A DNA stretch of 64,000 nt from CAWFXC01 sp963819735 (GTDB lineage Bacteria; Actinomycetota; Acidimicrobiia; IMCC26256; DASPTH01): assembly GCA_963819735.1 (NCBI GenBank), contig CAWFXC010000001.1, forward strand, positions 310,001 to 374,000, written 5' to 3'. Position numbers and translations under genes: made by a program. The stretch's first letter is position 1. Each line of letters starts with the position of its first letter. The notes beneath the pieces are model-generated. The model made no database searches, was not told the origin of the DNA, and saw only the letters and a program-made list of their open reading frames with translations. Positions 44,128 to 52,628 of the stretch are shown piece by piece.

Positions 44128-44908
44128 AGATCGTCCGCACCCGGTCCCGGAGCCCCCAGCGCGTCACCAGCAGGAGCGCTTCGGCGACGATCCGGAACGA
44201 CATCTTCGAGGTGCCGGCGATGCGGTCGCGGAACTCGATCGGGATCTCGGTGATCTGGCCACCCACCCGGGCCACCCGGTACGTCATCTCCACCTGGAAG
44301 CCGTAGCCGTTGGCACGCACGGTGTCGAGATCGACCACGCGCAGCGCGTCGGCGCGGTAGGCCCGGAACCCCGACGTCGCGTCTCGCGTCGGGAGACCGA
44401 GCATGACCTTGGCGTAGCCGCAGCCGATCCGCGAGATCATTCGGCGCGCGAACGGCCAGTCGGCGGTCTGGCCGCCGTCGACGTAGCGCGACCCGATCGC
44501 GAGATCGGAACCACCCGCGATCTCGTTGAGCAACTCGGGCAGCGCGAGCGGATCGTGCGACAGGTCGGCGTCCATCTCGACCAGTACCTCGTAGCCGCGC
44601 TCGAGTCCCCAGCGGAAGCCGTCGCGGTAGGCGGAGCCGAGTCCCATCGGGCCGAGGCGCCGGAGCACCGCGATGTGGCCGATGTCGCGCGCCGCGGCCT
44701 CGGCGAGATCGGCGGTGCCGTCGGGGCTGCCGTCGTCGACGACGAGCAACTGCGCATCGGGTACCGCGACCCTGACGTGCCGCAGCACGGCATCGATGTT
44801 GTCGCGTTCGTTGTAGGTGGGGAGGACGATGAGCGTCGATGACCGCGCCGGGAGGGGGCGCAGCCGAGCGACGGGCCGCTCGTAGTCGGGGACAGTTGCG
44901 TGCATCAT
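44117..44908 (-). CDS. Polyprenol monophosphomannose synthase-like glycosyltransferase (GT2)
   Basis: A 263-residue GT2 enzyme of the dolichol-phosphate mannose synthase type. LIVLPTYNERDNIDAVLRHV, VVDDGSPDGTADLAEAA, VEMDADLSHDPLALPELLNE (metal-binding DAD) and RDATSGFRAYRADALRVVDL are diagnostic. It has no membrane domain, like the catalytic part of actinobacterial Ppm1. It would make polyprenyl-phosphate mannose for lipoglycans and protein O-mannosylation. Start at 44908 is one of two consecutive ATG codons. Confidence 0.93.
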   Translation of the reverse strand: MMHATVPDYERPVARLRPLPARSSTLIVLPTYNERDNIDAVLRHVRVAVPDAQLLVVDDGSPDGTADLAEAAARDIGHIAVLRRLGPMGLGSAYRDGFRWGLERGYEVLVEMDADLSHDPLALPELLNEIAGGSDLAIGSRYVDGGQTADWPFARRMISRIGCGYAKVMLGLPTRDATSGFRAYRADALRVVDLDTVRANGYGFQVEMTYRVARVGGQITEIPIEFRDRIAGTSKMSFRIVAEALLLVTRWGLRDRVRTIFSR

Positions 44909-44975
44909 GGCGCGATGATGCGCCGTCGCGGATGAGACCGATGTGAGAGACCGGTGAAGTGTCTGAGTGCGCGCG

Positions 44976-45821
44976 TCAGCCCGCGAGCGCGGGCCAGAGG
45001 CGGAGCGCGTTGGCGTGCAACACCAGGTCGCGATCGGCGTCCGCGAGGCGCGAGCACGCGTGCACCCCGAGGTCGACCAACCCGGCGTAGGGCCGGTCGT
45101 GGGTTTGTGGATAGTCGGAACCCCAGACCAGACGCTCGGCCCCGAACGCGTCGACCAACCGGTCGACCAGGTCGCGTGCATCGCCGCCCGCGTCGGGCGC
45201 CGCGGCCTCCTCGAGCACGTGGGACGTGACCTTCAGGTGCAAGTTGGGGTACTCGGCCAGCGCGAACAACGCGGCCGCCCGGGTGAAGGGTGCGCCGCCG
45301 GCGAGGTCGGGGAATCCGCAATGGTCGAGCACGACCGGTTGGGTAGGGAACCGCGCGAGCACGCGGCGCAGGCGCGGGATCTCGGGGGCGAGGATGGTGA
45401 CCACCACGCGGAGGTCGTGTTCCGCCGCGACCTCCCACAGCGGGAAGGTGCGCGGATCGTCGAGCCAGGTCGGGGTCGGATCACCGATGGCGAAGAGCCG
45501 CACCCCGGCGAACGCCGGTCGGTCGGCCAGCGCCCGCAACGCGTCGGGGGCGCCCGGGTCCTCGACGTCGAGGATGCCGACGCTCACGAAGCGGTCCGGG
45601 TGCGCGGCTGCGGCGTCGACCACGTACGAGTTGTCGACGCCGTACGCGCCGAACGCCTGCACGAGCACCGCGCGATCGACGCCCGCCGCGCTCGCGGTGG
45701 CCGCGAACTCATCCGCGCTCACCGGTGCCTCCCGGAACCACTGCGAACCGACGCCTGACGGGCGCAACGGATAACGGACCGGGTCGGGAGCGACGACGTG
45801 CACGTGCGTGTCGACGATCAT
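44976..45821 (-). CDS. Amidohydrolase family (Amidohydro_2) protein
   Basis: A 281-residue TIM-barrel protein. IVDTHVHVVAPDPVRYPLRP gives HxH, QPVVLDHCGFPDLAGG the central His, HLKVTSHVL the Lys/His strand and RLVWGSDYPQTHDRPYAGLV the late Asp. This is the lactonase/PDC-hydrolase (LigI, fucono-lactonase) type that opens lactones. A lactonase would fit downstream of a Baeyer-Villiger enzyme, but that is inference. It lies 24 bases after the dehydrogenase gene on the same strand. Confidence 0.9.
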   Translation of the reverse strand: MIVDTHVHVVAPDPVRYPLRPSGVGSQWFREAPVSADEFAATASAAGVDRAVLVQAFGAYGVDNSYVVDAAAAHPDRFVSVGILDVEDPGAPDALRALADRPAFAGVRLFAIGDPTPTWLDDPRTFPLWEVAAEHDLRVVVTILAPEIPRLRRVLARFPTQPVVLDHCGFPDLAGGAPFTRAAALFALAEYPNLHLKVTSHVLEEAAAPDAGGDARDLVDRLVDAFGAERLVWGSDYPQTHDRPYAGLVDLGVHACSRLADADRDLVLHANALRLWPALAG

Positions 45822-45845
45822 CGGCGTTCGCGGCGCGACGGTGGC

Positions 45846-46880
45846 TCAGTAGCCGGCGGCGAGGTCGACGACGTTCCGCAGTGCTTCCCCGCGTAGGTAC
45901 CGACCGAGGTTGTCGGCGAACAGTCCGAAGAGTGCCTCCATGTAGCGGTCGAGCGAGGCCGCCGAGTGGGGTGAGATGAGGATGCCGGGGACGTCCCAGA
46001 GCGGACTGTCGGCGGGAAGGGGCTCGGCGCGCGTCACGTCGAGGATGGCGGCCTGCAGGTGGCCCGCCCCCATCGTGGCGATGAGGGCATCCTCGTCGAC
46101 CAGCGCGCCGCGCGCGACGTTGCAGAACACCGATCCCGGCTTCATCGCCGCGAACGCGGCGGCGTCGAACAGGTCTTGCGTCTCCGGCGTCGACGGCGCG
46201 CTCAACACGACGGCGTCGGCGCGCCCCAACACCTCGTGCAATGCATAGGGGCCGAACAGCTCGTCGGTGAGCGGCGACGTGGCCCCCGGCGTGTAGCTGC
46301 GCCGGATCCCGATCACGTGCATGTCGAGCGCCCGGGCCCGCTCGGCGACCGCGCCCCCGATCGCGCCCAACCCCACCAGCGCGATCGTGGAGCCCGCGAC
46401 CAACCGGCCGTACGTGGACTCCCACTCGTGGCGGCGCTGCAGCTCGCCCATCTCGTCGAAGCGCTTCCAGACCTGCAGGAGCCGGCCGATCACGAACTCG
46501 GCGATGGGTACCGCCGCGACCCCGGCGGCGTTGGTGACCGTCACCTGCTCACCGAGACCGACCCCGCGGAGGTGATCGACCCCGGCGCCGATCACCTGCA
46601 CCCACCGAAGGCCGGACGCGAGATCGGTGACCCCGACGGGCAGGTCGAGCGCGAGCACGACCTCGGCCGCGGCCAGCGCGGCCCGCTGCTCGTCGGTGAC
46701 GACCGGCGCGGTGAGCTGCGCGGCGGCCGCGGGATCGTTGCCCCGCGCGCTGCGGTGCTCGTGGGGTTCCGCGTAGGAGCACACGGTGATCTCGAGCTCG
46801 GGGGACACCGCGCGCAGTCGGTCGACGAGATCGTCGGCCACGACCGGCGGGAAGGCCAGCAGTACCCGGGTGGGCGCCAT
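45846..46880 (-). CDS. D-isomer-specific 2-hydroxyacid dehydrogenase
   Basis: A 344-residue NAD-dependent dehydrogenase. The N-terminal substrate lobe is followed by the Rossmann core with IALVGLGAIGGAVAERARAL. The catalytic Arg is in CNVARGALVDEDALI and His is in ILISPHSAASLDRYME. The Glu of the usual DVFEPEPL block is replaced in DVTRAEPLPADSPLWDVPG, though a Glu remains two residues on. It would interconvert 2-keto and D-2-hydroxy acids or act like phosphoglycerate dehydrogenase. It is divergent from a small cupin gene, 45 bases apart. Confidence 0.9.
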   Translation of the reverse strand: MAPTRVLLAFPPVVADDLVDRLRAVSPELEITVCSYAEPHEHRSARGNDPAAAAQLTAPVVTDEQRAALAAAEVVLALDLPVGVTDLASGLRWVQVIGAGVDHLRGVGLGEQVTVTNAAGVAAVPIAEFVIGRLLQVWKRFDEMGELQRRHEWESTYGRLVAGSTIALVGLGAIGGAVAERARALDMHVIGIRRSYTPGATSPLTDELFGPYALHEVLGRADAVVLSAPSTPETQDLFDAAAFAAMKPGSVFCNVARGALVDEDALIATMGAGHLQAAILDVTRAEPLPADSPLWDVPGILISPHSAASLDRYMEALFGLFADNLGRYLRGEALRNVVDLAAGY

Positions 46881-46925
46881 CGTGGCAGCCTACGCTCACC
46901 GGGAATCCGACCGAGTGGAGGCGAC

Positions 46926-47246
46926 ATGGCACACGCGCAGGCCTACGGCGACATCGCCACCGAGGTGATCTTCGAGAACGACCGGGTGCGGATCTGGAAG
47001 TTGAGCCTCGCGCCCGGTGAGGAGACCGCCGTGCACCGCCACGACCTCGACAACGTCCTGGTGATGATCTCCGGCGACCGGATCGCGGCGGTGCCGCAGC
47101 CCGAGACCGAGGGGCCGTACCGCGACTACCTCGAGGCCGACGTCGTGCCCGGCCTCGCGATCTACGTGGAGAAGGGTGGCGTGGAGATCGCCCGCAACGT
47201 CGGGCAGGAGCGCTACGAGGAGATCATCGTCGAGCTGAAGGACTGA
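46926..47246 (+). CDS. Small cupin-domain protein
   Basis: A 106-residue single cupin. ATG at 46926 follows GTGGAGG. FENDRVRIWKLSLAPGEETA, VHRHDLDNVLVMISGD (metal ligands His, His and a later residue) and GGVEIARNVGQERYEEIIVE are typical of short actinobacterial cupins. The reaction is unknown; such proteins may be isomerases or sensors. It converges on the SDR gene with a 4-base gap. Confidence 0.88.
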   Translation: MAHAQAYGDIATEVIFENDRVRIWKLSLAPGEETAVHRHDLDNVLVMISGDRIAAVPQPETEGPYRDYLEADVVPGLAIYVEKGGVEIARNVGQERYEEIIVELKD

Positions 47247-47250
47247 TCGC

Positions 47251-48135
47251 TCAGCCCTCGAACGGTCCCTTGCCCATCTGGTCGCGCACGGTGACGACGG
47301 GCGGGTTGGTCAACGCACGGCGCTGCCAGTTGGCACCGTCGACGACCAGCGTGTTGCCCGAGATGAAGCGCGCGTACGGCGACGCCAGGAACGTGGCCGC
47401 CCACCCGAGCTCCTGCAGCTGACCGACCCGCAGCGCGGGCTGCGCGAGGTTCTTCTCGTTGGTGCGGTCGAGGTTGCCCTTGATGTCGGCGGTCATGTCT
47501 TCGTGGGGGAAGAGCCCGGGCACCAGACCGTTCACCTGGATGCCGTAAGGCGCCCACTCGACCGCGAGCGTCTCCACCATGTTCTTGATCCCGGCCTTCG
47601 CCGCGGCGCTGTGCGCGAATCCCGGCCCGCCCGTCCACGCGTAGGACGCGCCGACGTCGACGATCGATCCCGGCGTACCGGCGGCGAGATGGCGACGGCC
47701 GAACTCGCGCGTGACGAAGAACGTGCCGTTGAGCGTGATGTCGATGACCGTGCGCCACGCGTTGGGTGACATGTCCTCCGCGGGTACGGGGAAGTTCGCA
47801 GCCGCGTTGTTGATCAACACGTGCGGGAGCCCGTAGGCGGATTCGGCGGCATCGAACGCGGCGGCGATCTGCTCGGGGTCGCGGATGTCGCAGGCGACCG
47901 TGGTGACTTCTCCGCCCAACGCCGCCACCGCCGCGTGCCCCGCTTCGAGGTGCTCGGGCTTGCGGCTGGCGATCACGATGCGGGCGCCGAGGCGGGCGAA
48001 CTCCAGCGCGATCGCCTTGCCCAGCCCGGTACCGGCGCCGGTGATGAACACCGACTGCCCGTCGAAGGTGCCGGCCGGGAGGGCACTGGCGCCCAGGGCC
48101 GGCGGCGCGGGCAGGCCCGGCAGGTTGGTCGTCAT
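47251..48135 (-). CDS. SDR, 2,4-dienoyl-CoA reductase-like
   Basis: A 294-residue SDR. I chose ATG at 48135. QSVFITGAGTGLGKAIALEF binds the cofactor, VIASRKPEHLEAG suggests NADPH, VLINNAAANFPVPAEDMSPN and a YAWTGGPGFAHSAAAKAGIK active-site segment follow. The Tyr is moved and the Lys kept, as in peroxisomal 2,4-dienoyl-CoA reductases, where NNAAANF is also characteristic. It would reduce dienoyl-CoA in unsaturated fatty-acid oxidation. It lies 4 bases after the enoyl-CoA hydratase gene, so the two are probably co-translated. Confidence 0.88.
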   Translation of the reverse strand: MTTNLPGLPAPPALGASALPAGTFDGQSVFITGAGTGLGKAIALEFARLGARIVIASRKPEHLEAGHAAVAALGGEVTTVACDIRDPEQIAAAFDAAESAYGLPHVLINNAAANFPVPAEDMSPNAWRTVIDITLNGTFFVTREFGRRHLAAGTPGSIVDVGASYAWTGGPGFAHSAAAKAGIKNMVETLAVEWAPYGIQVNGLVPGLFPHEDMTADIKGNLDRTNEKNLAQPALRVGQLQELGWAATFLASPYARFISGNTLVVDGANWQRRALTNPPVVTVRDQMGKGPFEG

Positions 48136-48139
48136 CTGG

Positions 48140-48919
48140 TCAGCTCCCCGTGTAGTGCGGCGCGCGGTCTTCTGCACGCGCGGCCCTGAACTCTGCCATG
48201 TCGTCCGATTTGGCGATGAACGTCTGGGCGATCATCTCCTCCGCCATCGACGATCGGATCTCGGGCTCCGACAGGTGCTTGATCACCCGCCGCGCCATCT
48301 TCACCGACACCGCGGGCGCCGCCGCGATCTTGCGCGCCATCTCCCACGCGCTGTCGTCGAGTGCATCGGGCTCGACGACGCGCGAGACGACGCCGTGCGC
48401 GTACGCCTCGTCGACGCCCATCGGGCGCCCGGTGAGCACCATGTCGGTGGCCACCCCGTGCCCACAGATCTGGAACAGCCGGCCCATGCCCCCGGTGTCG
48501 GGGATCACGCCGTGGGTGACCTCGGGCAACATGAAGCGCGCCCCCACCGCGGCGATCCGGATGTCGCACAGCAGCGCGCGTTGGAACGACGCGCCGATCG
48601 ACCACCCGTGCATGGCCACGATGATCGGCGCCTCGAGGTCGAAGATGCGGAACGTGCCACGGTGACCCCGGCTCATCAGCTCGTGGTGGGTGAGCTCGAC
48701 CTGTTGACCACCGAGCGCGGCGACGTCGCGACCCGACGAGAACGACTTGCCCTCGCCCCGCCAGATCACCGCTCGCACGTCGGGTCGCTCACAGAGCTCG
48801 TCGAGGATCGCGAACAAGCGCATGTCCATCTCGTCGTCGAACGCGTTGTGCTTCTCCGCGTTGTCGTTCGTGATCACCGCGATCGGACCTTCGTACTCGA
48901 GCCGCACCTTGTCGCTCAT
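48140..48919 (-). CDS. Enoyl-CoA hydratase/isomerase family protein
   Basis: A 259-residue crotonase. I chose ATG at 48919 with GGAGGG upstream; the frame is open for another 1.3 kb but that part is not protein-like. GEGKSFSSGRDVAALGG and GWSIGASFQRALLCDIRIAA form the oxyanion site. MLPEVTHGVIPDTGGMGRLF keeps a Glu and an Asp typical of isomerase/hydratase members. It is paired with the dienoyl-CoA reductase-like SDR gene. Confidence 0.9.
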   Translation of the reverse strand: MSDKVRLEYEGPIAVITNDNAEKHNAFDDEMDMRLFAILDELCERPDVRAVIWRGEGKSFSSGRDVAALGGQQVELTHHELMSRGHRGTFRIFDLEAPIIVAMHGWSIGASFQRALLCDIRIAAVGARFMLPEVTHGVIPDTGGMGRLFQICGHGVATDMVLTGRPMGVDEAYAHGVVSRVVEPDALDDSAWEMARKIAAAPAVSVKMARRVIKHLSEPEIRSSMAEEMIAQTFIAKSDDMAEFRAARAEDRAPHYTGS

Positions 48920-49011
48920 GAATCCCTCCGGTGATCGCGTACGCCGCGGGGTGACAGTATCGGACCCTCGCGGGTGCGCACCCCTCTCGTGCCGGGCGCT
49001 GTCGGGTTGCT

Positions 49012-49950
49012 TCAGTTCGGGTCGCCGAGCGAGGCCAAGAGCTCGATCGTGCGGCGCTCGGCGACGTCGCGATCGGGCCCCAGCCCGAGCACCGCGACAC
49101 AGAGATCGGTGGCGCCGGCATCGGCGTAGGCGCGGAGACGATCGGCCACCTCGGCTTCGGTGCCGATGGCGGCGACGTCGGTCGGGCTCACGCCGTCGCC
49201 CCCGCGCGCCAGCACCCGCTGGTAGGTGGGGATCGAGAGGTAGGGCTCGAAGAGGCGGGCGGCCTGGTCGCGGCCGGCGGCGGCGTCGTCGCACACGCCG
49301 ACGGGTATGCCGACGACCACCCGCGGGGCCGGTCGCCCCGCCGACTCGGCGCCCGCGGTGATGCGGGGCACGATGTGCTCGCCGACCGCGCGTTCGTTGG
49401 CCCAGTAAGTGATGGTGCCGTCGGTGAGCTCGCCCGCGAGCTGCAGCATCCGGGGAGCGAGCGCGGCGATCATGATCGGCGCGGGCGTCGACCCCGGCAC
49501 GACGAGCATCGACGAGAAGTCGTAGAAGTCGCCGTGGAACTCGACGTTGCCGGTTCCCGCGAACGCGGCGCGCAGCACCTCGACGTACTCCCGGGTGTGC
49601 CGCGCCGGACGGTCGTATTCGAGGCCGTACATCTTCTCGATGACAACCGGATGTGACGGCCCGACCCCGAGGACGAGCCGCCCGTCGGTCGCGGCCTGGG
49701 TCGACATCGCCTGTTGCGCCATCGCCAACGGGTGACGCGGATACGTGGGCATCACCGCGGTGCCGAGCTCGATGCGGCTCGTGACCTGGCCGGCGAGCGC
49801 GAGCGCGGTGAGGCCGTCGAGGCTCCACGGGACGTGGGGAACCCAGGCCGTGCTGAAACCCAGCGCTTCCGCCGTACGCGCGTTCTCCAGGAGCTCGTCC
49901 ACTCCCGTGCGCGCGCCGCTGACGTCGCTGATGAACAATCCGATTCTCAT
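49012..49950 (-). CDS. LLM-class F420-dependent oxidoreductase
   Basis: A 312-residue luciferase-fold enzyme. MRIGLFISDVSGARTGVDEL, LGFSTAWVPHVPWSLDGLTA, RIELGTAVMPTYPRHPLAMA and GRLVLGVGPSHPVVIEKMYG are characteristic of F420-dependent TIGR03564-type proteins. PAPIMIAALAPRMLQLAGEL follows. Substrate unknown. The start at 49950 gives the exact family N-terminus. It lies 59 bases after the membrane protein gene. Confidence 0.92.
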   Translation of the reverse strand: MRIGLFISDVSGARTGVDELLENARTAEALGFSTAWVPHVPWSLDGLTALALAGQVTSRIELGTAVMPTYPRHPLAMAQQAMSTQAATDGRLVLGVGPSHPVVIEKMYGLEYDRPARHTREYVEVLRAAFAGTGNVEFHGDFYDFSSMLVVPGSTPAPIMIAALAPRMLQLAGELTDGTITYWANERAVGEHIVPRITAGAESAGRPAPRVVVGIPVGVCDDAAAGRDQAARLFEPYLSIPTYQRVLARGGDGVSPTDVAAIGTEAEVADRLRAYADAGATDLCVAVLGLGPDRDVAERRTIELLASLGDPN

Positions 49951-50009
49951 GGGCGCAGCCTTCCACACGCCGATTCCCGGCACCCGGGCGGCGCGTGCGC
50001 AGCGCGCGT

Positions 50010-51083
50010 CTACCCGGCCGGGTCGCCCGCCGTCGCGAGCCGGGGCGCGGCCCCGGCGGGGCGGCGCCACCGCCGTTCCCGACGCCAGACCACGTAGGTG
50101 GCCAGCCCGAACGGCAGCGGCAGGAAGAAGCTGAGCACCCGGAACACGAGCACGCCCGCGACCACCCCGGCGTGCGGACCCCCCACCGCGATGAGCCCGC
50201 CGACCAGGCCGAGCTCGACGAGGCCGACGCCACCGGGCGTGATCGGGATGGCGCTCACCAGCCGCGCCACTGCGTACGCCGCCAGCATCTCGACCCATCC
50301 GACCTCACTCGCGCTCACGCCGACCGCGCGGAGACTCCCGAGCAGCACGAGGAACACCGAGAGCTGTGACAGCACCATGGCCGCGGTGAGACGCCCACCG
50401 CGCGCGTGCAGCAGACCGATCGTGTCGCGCCGGAACCGCACGACGGTCTCGGCGGGGTCCGACGGTTCCGGCTTCCGGAAGCGGCGCGCCACCCAGGCGA
50501 CGGCCGGGGTCGTGAGCTCGCCGACCCGGCGGGCGCCGCGCTCGCTCGAGAGCGTGAGCATGCCCAGACCGACCGCGATCAGCAGCACGACGACGCCCAC
50601 CACCGCGGCCGCCACCAGCGCGGCGTCGACCTCACCCGTGATCGCGATGAGGGCCAGCGCGATCACCGGCATGCCCAACTTGGCGAACACGTTCCAGATC
50701 CCGGTGACCACGACGTTGCGGGTGATCACGTCGCGGTTGTAACCCCACGAGCCGTAGAAGCGGTAGCTCACACCCAGCGCGAGCGCACCGCCCGCGGGCA
50801 TCGTGTTCGCCACCGCGGTCGACGACTGGCTCACGACGGTCGCCTGCGCGAACGTGAGCCCCGGCATCACGCTCATCAACACCAGCCCGTACGCGAGCAG
50901 GCTGCCGATGGCGACGGCACCGAGCACGAGTGCCTGCACCGCGCCCATGTGGTCGACGTGATGCCAGACGTCGGAAAGGTTCGCGAGTTGGGGGAACACC
51001 CCGAAGAAGATGGCGACGACCAGGCCGAGCACCAGCGCGCCGCGGATCAGCGCACGGGAGCGGGGCGAGCCCGCGGCCGTCAC
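50010..51083 (-). CDS. Flippase-like membrane protein (LPG synthase TM family, PF03706-type)
   Basis: A 357-residue integral membrane protein with about eight or nine hydrophobic segments. Typical blocks are NTMPAGGALALGVSYRFYGS and SAIPITPGGVGLVELGLVGG, the P-x-GGVG-E motif of the lysylphosphatidylglycerol synthetase TM/UPF0104 family. Members are flippase-like and move lipids or polyprenyl-linked precursors. A basic cytoplasmic tail ends it. It overlaps the NYN-LOTUS gene by 4 bases, which suggests coupling, although a functional link is not obvious. Confidence 0.9.
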   Translation of the reverse strand: MTAAGSPRSRALIRGALVLGLVVAIFFGVFPQLANLSDVWHHVDHMGAVQALVLGAVAIGSLLAYGLVLMSVMPGLTFAQATVVSQSSTAVANTMPAGGALALGVSYRFYGSWGYNRDVITRNVVVTGIWNVFAKLGMPVIALALIAITGEVDAALVAAAVVGVVVLLIAVGLGMLTLSSERGARRVGELTTPAVAWVARRFRKPEPSDPAETVVRFRRDTIGLLHARGGRLTAAMVLSQLSVFLVLLGSLRAVGVSASEVGWVEMLAAYAVARLVSAIPITPGGVGLVELGLVGGLIAVGGPHAGVVAGVLVFRVLSFFLPLPFGLATYVVWRRERRWRRPAGAAPRLATAGDPAG

Positions 51084-52183
51084 GCGGGTTCGGAGACAGG
51101 CTCCGACCCCGGGCGCACGATGTAATCGTCGGCCGCTTCATCCCATTCCATGTCGACGACCCCGCGTGTGCGGCCCGCCTTGACGAACTGCAGGAAGCCG
51201 CCGTAGCCGAGCCGCTTCTCGCTGAAGTCGGGTTGCGTCTTGCGCAGTTGCGTCTTGAGGCCCGAGAGGTGGGGCGGACCCGACTTCTCGGTGAGCCGCC
51301 CGACGGTGTCGCGCAGCAGGTCGAACGTCGCTTCTTCGTCGCTCGCCTTCGACGGGAAGCTGACCTCGGGGTCGCCCTGGGCACTCCCCTGGTTGAGCTC
51401 CACGACCCCGCGGTCGGCGAGGTGGCGCAGGAGCTCACCGAAGCTGCGGAAGCCGTAGTTGGCCTCGCTGAACGTCGGGTCCTTGCGGAGGATCGTGCGC
51501 TTCAACATCGACGCCAGCACCGGCCCGTTCGCACTGCGCTCGAGCCCGGCGAGGGTCTGGGTCACGAGCACGTCGAGGTCGGGTTCGTCGGCCCCGGTCG
51601 GCGAGGCCGACTCCTCGATCTCGTCGACCGCGGTCTCGGCCACCGGAGCCTTGGCGCCACGCGGCGACGAGCCCCGGCGCGTCCGACGCGGCTTCGACGA
51701 CGGCTCGACCCCCTTGAGACGTTCGTAGAAGAGGAACTCGTCGCACGCGGCCGGCAGCAGCGCCGAGGTGGACGCCTCCACGCCGATACCGATCACCCGC
51801 CGGTTGAGCTCGCGCAGTTTGTGCACCAGGGGCGTGAAGTCGCTGTCGCCGGTGCCGAGCACGAACGTGGTGATGTAGTCGCGTTCGAACGACAGCTCGA
51901 CCGCGTCGACCGCCATCTTGATGTCGGCCGCGTTCTTGCGCACCGCGCCCATGCGCTGCGGGATCTCGATGAGCTCGACCTGGTTGCGGGTGAGCATGCG
52001 CCGGTCTTCCTCGAAGTACGACCAGTCGGCGTAGGCCCGACGCACCACGACGCGGCCCCGCTCGGCGAGCGCGTCGGCGATCGGGCGGAAGTCGAAGAGT
52101 CCGTTCCCAAGGGTCTCCCTCGCGCCGATGGCGAGGTTCTCGTAGTCGAGGAACAACGCGATGCGTTCTTCGTCGTTCGTCAT
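51080..52183 (-). CDS. NYN-domain nuclease-like protein with tandem LOTUS/OST-HTH domains
   Basis: A 367-residue protein. The N-terminal NYN (PIN-like, LabA/DUF88) domain has the catalytic Asp set: IALFLDYENLAIG, KNAADIKMAVDAVELSF and FVLGTGDSDFTPLVHKLREL. After a basic linker (KPRRTRRGSSPRG) and an acidic stretch, two OST-HTH/LOTUS-like modules follow, at about 215-275 (LKRTILRKDPTFSEANYGF) and 290-350 (LKTQLRKTQPDFSEKRLGYG). NYN plus LOTUS proteins are predicted RNases that bind RNA, related to MARF1 and Limkain. ATG at 52183 follows AGGAG-like bases. It overlaps the flippase-like gene. Confidence 0.92.
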   Translation of the reverse strand: MTNDEERIALFLDYENLAIGARETLGNGLFDFRPIADALAERGRVVVRRAYADWSYFEEDRRMLTRNQVELIEIPQRMGAVRKNAADIKMAVDAVELSFERDYITTFVLGTGDSDFTPLVHKLRELNRRVIGIGVEASTSALLPAACDEFLFYERLKGVEPSSKPRRTRRGSSPRGAKAPVAETAVDEIEESASPTGADEPDLDVLVTQTLAGLERSANGPVLASMLKRTILRKDPTFSEANYGFRSFGELLRHLADRGVVELNQGSAQGDPEVSFPSKASDEEATFDLLRDTVGRLTEKSGPPHLSGLKTQLRKTQPDFSEKRLGYGGFLQFVKAGRTRGVVDMEWDEAADDYIVRPGSEPVSEPA

Positions 52184-52214
52184 CGCGTTGTTGCTTCTCC
52201 TGGATCGATCCGAG

Positions 52215-52517
52215 CTAAGGAACTCGAGCGGGCGGGGTGGCGGTGGGATCGACGAGGAGCGCCAGCATGTCGCCGATGGTGCGCTCACTCGTGGTGGTTC
52301 CCGGAATCGGGAGGTGATCCTTGATCTCGTAACGGTTGCGGCGACCGTCGCGTTCCTTGACGACGTACCCGGCCTGCGTGAGGTCGGTCACGATGCCGTA
52401 CGCGCTGCGCTCGGTGATCCCGAGCTCGGTCGCAATGTCGCGCAGCCGGGCCCCGGGGTCGCGGGCGATGCACAACAGGACGCGGCCGTGGTTGGTCAGG
52501 AAGCTCCAGCCGGCCAT
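52215..52517 (-). CDS. Small winged-helix (MarR/ArsR-like) regulator
   Basis: A 100-residue single winged helix. WSFLTNHGRVLLCIARDPGA, LRDIATELGITERSAYGIVT and DLTQAGYVVKERDGRRNRYE are the HTH and wing. The C-terminus (TTTSERTIGDMLALLVDPTA) is a short dimer helix. It lies 31 bases before the NYN gene on the same strand and is divergent from the 246-residue protein gene, which it may control. Confidence 0.88.
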   Translation of the reverse strand: MAGWSFLTNHGRVLLCIARDPGARLRDIATELGITERSAYGIVTDLTQAGYVVKERDGRRNRYEIKDHLPIPGTTTSERTIGDMLALLVDPTATPPARVP

Positions 52518-52562
52518 GTCCCGAAGCCTAGTCGCAGATTTCTTGTGTTTCCTTACCGGTTT

Positions 52563-52592
52563 TTGACAACGATCGAACTGCGACGAGATGAT
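52563..52592 (+). promoter_or_regulatory. Candidate sigma-70 promoter
   Basis: TTGACA at 52563-52568 and GATGAT at 52587-52592 with 18-base spacing, 37 bases before the start at 52629. The -35 is perfect, the -10 weak. Confidence 0.35.
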
Positions 52593-52628
52593 CCCGACCC
52601 CTGGACCACCGCCAATGAACGAGAGCCC

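Noticed and set aside
48140..50233. 697-residue open frame over the hydratase and LLM genes
   Set aside because: The extension is a shadow of the LLM gene in another frame; the hydratase begins at 48919 with its own ribosome site.
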